Below, in pieces: positions 1 to 4,192 of a stretch of DNA of 6,127 bases. Source of the DNA: Bacteroidota bacterium (lineage in GTDB: Bacteria > Bacteroidota > Bacteroidia > SpSt-205 > S141-50). Where the stretch lies: assembly GCA_015490695.1 (NCBI GenBank), contig WFXK01000178.1, positions 1-6,127 on the forward strand. The letters are read 5' to 3'. The notes beneath the pieces were generated by a model. That model searched no databases, was not told the origin of the DNA, and saw nothing but the letters and a program-made list of their open reading frames with translations. Each line of letters begins with the position of its first letter. The stretch's first letter is position 1. The translations under genes and the position numbers were made by a program.

Positions 1-1
1 A

Positions 2-358
2 GCTTGGACAGACCCTCTACAAATCTGCGTTCAACCCCCTAAAGGAGTGGCAACGGACGCGTTAAAAGAAACCCTACAAACTTTATTCCAACAAGAACCC
101 ATTACTAAAGTGGTCATTGGCTATCCCTCTTCTTCCCAAGACAAAGCGTTATTAAAAAAAATTCATGAAATTCGTCGTTGGATTACCCTTCATTTTCCAT
201 GGATTTGTGTTGACTTTCAAGAAGAGTGGGGGAGTTCCAAAGAAGCTTTACAAAAAATGATTCAAGCAGGAAAATCAAAAAAGTTTCGTCAAAATAAAAT
301 CCATAAAGACATTTTAAGTGCCGTTTTAATTTTGCAACGCTACTTAAAGCACGTATGA
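2..358 (+). CDS. ruvX: Putative pre-16S rRNA nuclease / Holliday-junction resolvase-like protein RuvX (YqgF), 5'-partial
   Basis: This is a cytosolic RNase H-fold nuclease; the family is implicated in 16S rRNA 5'-end maturation and was first proposed as a Holliday-junction resolvase. The frame stays open to the left edge, and the residues upstream of the GTG at 47 read A-W-T-D-P-L-Q-I, matching the family's AVTDPLQ segment, so that GTG is internal and the true start lies before the window. About 118 residues are visible against a usual 135-140. The missing part should hold the first catalytic Asp (the DYG motif). Visible landmarks are VVIGYP (about residues 37-42), an E-E-W where most homologues have D-E-R (74-76), and FRQNK followed by a conserved Asp (about 103) in KDILSAVLILQ. 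The stop overlaps the def start as ATGA. RuvX-def adjacency is familiar in Bacteroidota. The family call is secure; activity is inferred. Confidence 0.9.
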   Translation, partial: AWTDPLQICVQPPKGVATDALKETLQTLFQQEPITKVVIGYPSSSQDKALLKKIHEIRRWITLHFPWICVDFQEEWGSSKEALQKMIQAGKSKKFRQNKIHKDILSAVLILQRYLKHV

Positions 359-933
359 TACGTCCTATTGTTTTGTACGGTTCGGAGATTTTGCGAACAA
401 AATGCACACCGGTATCCTTAGAAGACCCTAAACTCTCTGAGTTTATTCAAGATTTATGGGATACCATGTACAATGCTAATGGTATTGGTTTGGCTGCGCC
501 TCAAATTGGTTATACTTTACAAATTTTTGTTGCTGATGGGACTTCCTTAGCAGAAAAGTATCCCGAAGTAGCAAATTTCAAAGAGACTTTCATCAATCCT
601 GTTTTATTGGAGGCGTATGGAGACCTTTGGACATATGAGGAAGGGTGTTTAAGTATTCCAGATGTGCATGCGGAGATACAGCGTCCTTACAAAGTTACGA
701 TAAAGTACTACGATGCGCAGCGGCAACTACAGCAAAAAACTTTCCATGGACTTGCAGCAAGAATTATTTTACACGAATACGACCATTTACAAGGGAAACT
801 TTTTATTGATTATTTAAGTCCTTTAAGGCGGCGGTTATTAAAGAAACGACTTCAGCAAGTTAAGCAAGGGAAAATAGAAACTGTCTATCCTGTAGTGACC
901 GCAGAAAAAGCAAGGTTATTTACAAAACTTTAA
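355..933 (+). CDS. def: Peptide deformylase
   Basis: This metallo-hydrolase removes the formyl group from the N-terminal formyl-methionine of nascent proteins at the ribosome. All three family motifs are intact in the 192-residue product: GIGLAAPQ (43-50), EGCLS (96-100, with Cys98 as metal ligand) and HEYDH (140-144, with His140 and His144 as ligands and Glu141 catalytic). The stretch between motifs I and II is long, and motif II continues as IPDV, as in Bacteroidota deformylases. The C-terminus ends in a basic stretch (about 158-173). The ATG overlaps the ruvX stop in ATGA, which fits translational coupling. No Shine-Dalgarno-like sequence precedes it. The length is normal and no key residue is missing. 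The start is well supported because MIRPIVLYG matches the family N-terminus. Confidence 0.97.
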   Translation: MIRPIVLYGSEILRTKCTPVSLEDPKLSEFIQDLWDTMYNANGIGLAAPQIGYTLQIFVADGTSLAEKYPEVANFKETFINPVLLEAYGDLWTYEEGCLSIPDVHAEIQRPYKVTIKYYDAQRQLQQKTFHGLAARIILHEYDHLQGKLFIDYLSPLRRRLLKKRLQQVKQGKIETVYPVVTAEKARLFTKL

Positions 934-947
934 CTTTCTTTGTAGCG

Positions 948-1577
948 ATGGGGTATCATATTGCTATTGCAGGGAACATCGCAGTCGGTAAAACAACCCT
1001 GACCCAATTACTTTCAAAAGAGATGGGCTGTGTTGCCATTTTAGACCCCGACCCGCCTAAGAACCCTTATGTAGAGGATTTTTATCGCGACATGGAACGA
1101 TGGGCGTTCCATATGCAAATCCATCTACTTTTAGACCGAATGGCACTGACCCTGCAAGCCCAAAATAAAAAACAAGAAACTTCAGTTATCCAAGATAGAA
1201 CCCTTTACGAAGACGCCGAAGTGTTCGCCTTAAACTTAAAACAAATGGGACTTATCTCAGAAAGAGATTATCAAACCTATCAAAGCCTTTATCGTTTGAT
1301 TGCAGACATTATTCAACCTCCTGATTTGTTAATTTATCTCCGAGGAGACATTTCCGTATTAACCCGTAACATCACCGCCCGAAACCGCTCTTATGAAGAA
1401 AATATCAATATCCGTTATTTGAAACGGCTCAACGAACTGTACGACCATTGGTTTGAAAATTATAATAAAGGGAGAAAATTGAAGATTACTGTAGACCAAT
1501 TAGACTTTGTTAATAACCCAGAAGATTTGGGACAGGTCATAGAACGCATTCAAAGTGAGCTTTTTGGCTTGTTTTAG
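948..1577 (+). CDS. Deoxynucleoside kinase (deoxyadenosine/deoxyguanosine kinase-like)
   Basis: This protein of about 209 residues belongs to the P-loop deoxynucleoside kinase family, which phosphorylates salvaged deoxynucleosides to 5'-monophosphates using ATP in the cytosol. Visible elements in order: Walker A G-N-I-A-V-G-K-T (9-16); an NPYVEDFY block (39-46) typical of bacterial dGK/dAK proteins; MERWAFHMQ (49-57), whose Gln usually contacts the base; the I-Q-D-R-T motif (81-85, with Asp83-Arg84 equivalent to the ERS/DRS motif); and an arginine-rich lid, RNITARNRSYE (140-150). The segment before NPYV reads L-D-P-D-P-P-K, where homologues generally carry Glu-Pro, so the catalytic base may be Asp33. 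The gene starts 14 bases after def with no clear ribosome-binding site, consistent with one operon. Sequence alone does not settle which nucleoside is preferred, so no symbol is given. Confidence 0.9.
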   Translation: MGYHIAIAGNIAVGKTTLTQLLSKEMGCVAILDPDPPKNPYVEDFYRDMERWAFHMQIHLLLDRMALTLQAQNKKQETSVIQDRTLYEDAEVFALNLKQMGLISERDYQTYQSLYRLIADIIQPPDLLIYLRGDISVLTRNITARNRSYEENINIRYLKRLNELYDHWFENYNKGRKLKITVDQLDFVNNPEDLGQVIERIQSELFGLF

Positions 1578-1603
1578 GTGTGGAGCGCTATAAATTCTTT
1601 TTG

Positions 1604-1611
1604 TAGGTTTG
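1604..1611 (+). promoter_or_regulatory. Possible Bacteroidota -7 promoter element (TAGGTTTG)
   Basis: TAGGTTTG matches the Bacteroidota primary-sigma -7 consensus TAnnTTTG and would place a transcript start some 17 bases before the ATG at 1635. No convincing -33 TTTG element lies about 20 bases upstream (that region reads GTGTGGAG), so it may be a chance match. A separate promoter would make sense because the genes before it are housekeeping and the next gene encodes a secreted protein. Confidence 0.2.
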
Positions 1612-1634
1612 TCGTGGAATTAACGGAAGCATTT

Positions 1635-3170
1635 ATGATGCGGTGGGTAGTTATAATAGGTTTTGTTTTTAGTAATGTGTGGGCACAAGTTACTTACACG
1701 TGGACAGGAAGTGTAGATAATTCATGGCATAAGCCTTGTAATTGGAGTCCTAATGGTGTTCCGACGTGTCTTGACAATGTTATTATTCCTGGGGGGACGC
1801 CGAATAACCCTGTTATTACTGGGGTTGCAGGGTGCGCCACTATTACCATACAAAGCACTAATGGAGCTCAATTGACCATTTATGTAGACTCAGGAGGTAT
1901 TTTACAAGTAGGGAATTGTCCATTACCTATAACAACAAAAAACTGTCCAAATACGGGTATATGCAAGCAAATAACAGCATCTGGGACGTCAATAAGGAGG
2001 ATAGGGAGCATTGTTTTGGACACTGCTCAGAACATCATTATGGGAGGTTTTAGCTCTCCTTCTAACGATAATTCCTATATTGCCAAGCTACAAAGTGATT
2101 TCACTTTCTTGTGGGGAAAAGAAGTAGATTATAATTTTGTAAATGAACGTGTAATAAAGGTTGTTGTTAGCGATTCCGCTTATTATCTACTTAGTAGGAC
2201 GTGGGGTACCATTGCTCCTATGATAACAAAAGTGGATTGGAATGGTACAGTATTGTGGAGTGCCGTTTACCAATCGCCTGACGATATCACACCTGAAAGT
2301 ATGGTGGGGTATAATAATAAGCTCTACATTGTCGCATCAATGTCAGGGACGTTAACATCTTGTATTGTTTTTGTTATTGATGCTGCTGATGGTACTGTAC
2401 TATGGAGTAAACGAGTATCCAATAATAACTATGATTTAGAACCAAGAGATATTACCCTTACTCCGCAAAAAAAATTACTTATTGTAGGCCGTTCAGAAAA
2501 TCAAAGTGGAACACCCATCGATCCGGCTACATGGCTATTTGAAATGGATACATCAGGAGCCTTTTCATCTTCTAAAGAAATCCAGTTGCAAGCGGCTTCT
2601 GTTTTGGAGACAGCTTTAAAAGTTTTTGCGTATGGAAACTATTATTTACTTTTAGGCTCTACCAATGAAGGTTCTGGTGTCTTAAATAATCCTTTCATTG
2701 TAAAAATGGTTGCGTCAAGTGCTGCTGTGGTGTGGGCAAAATACTTAGATAGGGGCGGCACAGGTGGAAACGTGTTAGATGCTTATATTGCTTATGATAG
2801 CTCCTTTGTGATTATCGCAGGATCCGATCGCATTTTTAAGGTAGATTCCACTGGAAATCTTGTATGGAATAAACAATTTAACAGCAATTTTTCAGCCTAT
2901 GCCTTGGCAGAAATGAGTAATGGTGATATTATCGTCGGAGGACAGGATAATAATTTGCCTTCTGTAGCAACCTTTACTTTATTAAACAGCGATGGTACCA
3001 GTACTTGCCTGTCCAATTGCGCTACCTCAGATGCTCCAGAAACTCTGATGGATATAACGTCGCCAACCGTAAATCCTTTAACAACACTGATGGTAAGTAA
3101 TTACAATTTTACAAAAAAAAATGTAGGGGTATCACAACCAGCAGGTACTTTAACTGATTATTGTCCTTAA
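1635..3170 (+). CDS. Secreted beta-propeller protein with cysteine-rich N-terminal module
   Basis: The exact function is unknown. I place the start at ATG 1635 (or ATG 1638) rather than at the in-frame GTG 1578, because only the later starts open directly into a signal peptide (MMRWVVIIGFVFSNVWA, cleavage before Gln18) and GGAAG lies 5 bases upstream. The 511-residue product then has a module of about residues 18-96 containing TYTWTG, CNWSPNGVPTC and NVIIPGG, a type seen at the mature N-terminus of many secreted Bacteroidota proteins. Six cysteines fall between about residues 35 and 110, suggesting disulfides. Residues about 123-456 form seven imperfect repeats, each with a hydrophobic I-I-V-G-G-like strand and a later K-x-D-x-x-G-x-V-L-W segment, fitting a seven-bladed propeller. 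The tail of about 55 residues ends in Asp-Tyr-Cys-Pro. I see no typical type IX secretion C-terminal sorting domain and no enzyme motif. The start is less certain than the fold. Confidence 0.8.
   Translation: MMRWVVIIGFVFSNVWAQVTYTWTGSVDNSWHKPCNWSPNGVPTCLDNVIIPGGTPNNPVITGVAGCATITIQSTNGAQLTIYVDSGGILQVGNCPLPITTKNCPNTGICKQITASGTSIRRIGSIVLDTAQNIIMGGFSSPSNDNSYIAKLQSDFTFLWGKEVDYNFVNERVIKVVVSDSAYYLLSRTWGTIAPMITKVDWNGTVLWSAVYQSPDDITPESMVGYNNKLYIVASMSGTLTSCIVFVIDAADGTVLWSKRVSNNNYDLEPRDITLTPQKKLLIVGRSENQSGTPIDPATWLFEMDTSGAFSSSKEIQLQAASVLETALKVFAYGNYYLLLGSTNEGSGVLNNPFIVKMVASSAAVVWAKYLDRGGTGGNVLDAYIAYDSSFVIIAGSDRIFKVDSTGNLVWNKQFNSNFSAYALAEMSNGDIIVGGQDNNLPSVATFTLLNSDGTSTCLSNCATSDAPETLMDITSPTVNPLTTLMVSNYNFTKKNVGVSQPAGTLTDYCP
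2001..3002 (+). repeat. Seven imperfect protein-level propeller blade repeats
   Basis: Seven units of roughly 40-55 residues were found by eye, starting near IGSIVL, VIKVVV, ESMVGY, PRDITL, ALKVFA, VLDAYI and AYALAE. Most contain a central hydrophobic strand (NIIMGG, LLIVGR, YLLLGS, VIIAGS, DIIVGG) and a closing strand around a Trp (FLWGKEV, TVLWSAVY, TVLWSKRV, VVWAKYL, LVWNKQF). The repeats are diverged, with no evident DNA-level duplication. The seven-blade count is an inference from sequence. Confidence 0.65.
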
Positions 3171-3176
3171 ATAATC
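3156..3176. terminator. Weak inverted repeat spanning both convergent stop codons
   Basis: GATTATT (3156-3162) and AATAATC (3170-3176) form a perfect 7-bp inverted repeat around a 7-base loop, centred on the overlapping stop codons. CTTTT follows on the plus strand. The stem is mostly A-T and the T tract is short, so it would be a weak terminator at best. It is the only hairpin candidate I found between the converging genes. It may be chance. Confidence 0.25.
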
Positions 3177-4192
3177 CTTTTCACATCCCACTGCGAGGGT
3201 AAAGGGGTTTGATGCAACCAATAACGTACTAAAGCTTTGGCTGCTGTAGGTGCGTAAAGTAATCCTTTAGTTCCTAAGGCGGTTAACACAAAAAGCCAGG
3301 GATATTGACGGTGGCACCCTACAAGCGGCTGATAATCCCTTGGAGTTAAACGTACCCCACGATAAACATACAACACCCGATGCAAAGGTACTTTTGTAAA
3401 CCACAAAGCAAGCTTTTGTAGCAATTGTTCCGTAGCTTCCGAAGGTGTAAGTACTCTTTGTCTTTCATAAGTTGCTCCTATAAGAAAGCGTTCTTTGTCC
3501 CAAGGAATAAAATAGCCCTGATATATCAACCCATAGTGCCAAGTGCAGTTTTGCAATTTGAGCATGAGCGTCTGCCCTGGCAAACAACTAACAAATGGGT
3601 GTAAATAACGAAAAAGAGGATTTTTTACAAAAGACGCCCCTTCACAAAAGAAAATAGCATCTACACGGTGATGAAAAACTTTTCTTTGGTCTATATCAAT
3701 GGCTTTGTAAGGGCAGAAATGCGGATAGAAAGTTACTTCTGCATGACGTCGCAAAAGTGTTTTAAAATGATTTAAAAAAGGTTTTCTTATCCATGTAGCG
3801 CCTTTTACCCATAAGCCACCATAGGGGTTTTTTACATTTTCTACGGGTTTATCTTGGAAAGTGAGCCATTGGTGCCATTGTTTCCAATGTTGTTTCCAGT
3901 AAGTGCGTTGTTTTTCATTAAGAAAAGGGCGGTAAATAGGCGTATGTTCCCAATAATGTCGCAGTGTACTTCCTACGGTTGTTTGAAAAAAGTTTTGGAA
4001 GTTTTGCAGCAGTACTTCTGCGTTTTCTACCCAGCGCATGCGTTGTCCTGTTAGGGGGTTACAGAGACCAACCCCTGCTTCGCTGGCGGTCTTCCCACTG
4101 TCCCACCAATAAACTTTTATATTTTGTTGAATAAGTTCATGGACGAGGAAAGCAGCAGCAAACCCACCGCCAATTACCGCAACACACTTCAC
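3167..4192 (-). CDS. FAD-dependent oxidoreductase, DAO/DadA family
   Basis: This 341-residue flavoprotein is probably a cytosolic amine or amino-acid oxidase/dehydrogenase; the substrate cannot be read from the sequence. The N-terminal Rossmann motif reads VIGGGFAAA (6-14), followed by the acidic end of strand two, VYWWD (27-31, Asp31 for FAD ribose). Next comes ASEAGVGLCNPLTGQR (36-51), equivalent to the A-G-x-x-N-P-x-T-G segment of Bacteroidota homologues. The C-terminal flavin region has RGVRLTPRDYQPLVG (278-292) and TALGTKGLLYAP (304-315); the latter resembles the end of the MnmC oxidase domain, so a role in tRNA wobble-uridine modification is one possibility, as is a glycine-oxidase-like role. 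There is no signal peptide or membrane segment. The GTG start overlaps the upstream gene's TGA as GTGA, with no nearby Shine-Dalgarno, favouring translational coupling. The stop overlaps the opposing gene's stop by four bases. Confidence 0.85.
   Translation of the reverse strand: MKCVAVIGGGFAAAFLVHELIQQNIKVYWWDSGKTASEAGVGLCNPLTGQRMRWVENAEVLLQNFQNFFQTTVGSTLRHYWEHTPIYRPFLNEKQRTYWKQHWKQWHQWLTFQDKPVENVKNPYGGLWVKGATWIRKPFLNHFKTLLRRHAEVTFYPHFCPYKAIDIDQRKVFHHRVDAIFFCEGASFVKNPLFRYLHPFVSCLPGQTLMLKLQNCTWHYGLIYQGYFIPWDKERFLIGATYERQRVLTPSEATEQLLQKLALWFTKVPLHRVLYVYRGVRLTPRDYQPLVGCHRQYPWLFVLTALGTKGLLYAPTAAKALVRYWLHQTPLPSQWDVKRII

Noticed and set aside
47..49. GTG as the start of ruvX
   Set aside because: The frame is open upstream to the window edge and encodes the family's TDPLQ segment, so the GTG is internal and the gene is cut by the edge.
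183..407. Minus-strand 74-codon open frame opposite ruvX/def
   Set aside because: It lies wholly opposite two conserved genes and its translation shows no recognisable domain.
1578..1634. GTG at 1578 as the start of the secreted propeller protein
   Set aside because: It would put 19 non-signal residues ahead of a clean signal peptide beginning at ATG 1635/1638.
948..3170. A kinase-propeller fusion through the TAG at 1575-1577, since both genes are in the same frame
   Set aside because: The kinase has a full-length end and the next protein has its own signal peptide; a cytosolic kinase fused to a secreted protein is not plausible. The shared frame is likely chance.
3854..4054. Plus-strand 66-codon open frame opposite the oxidoreductase
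   Set aside because: It is antisense to a well-conserved coding region and has no start signal or domain.
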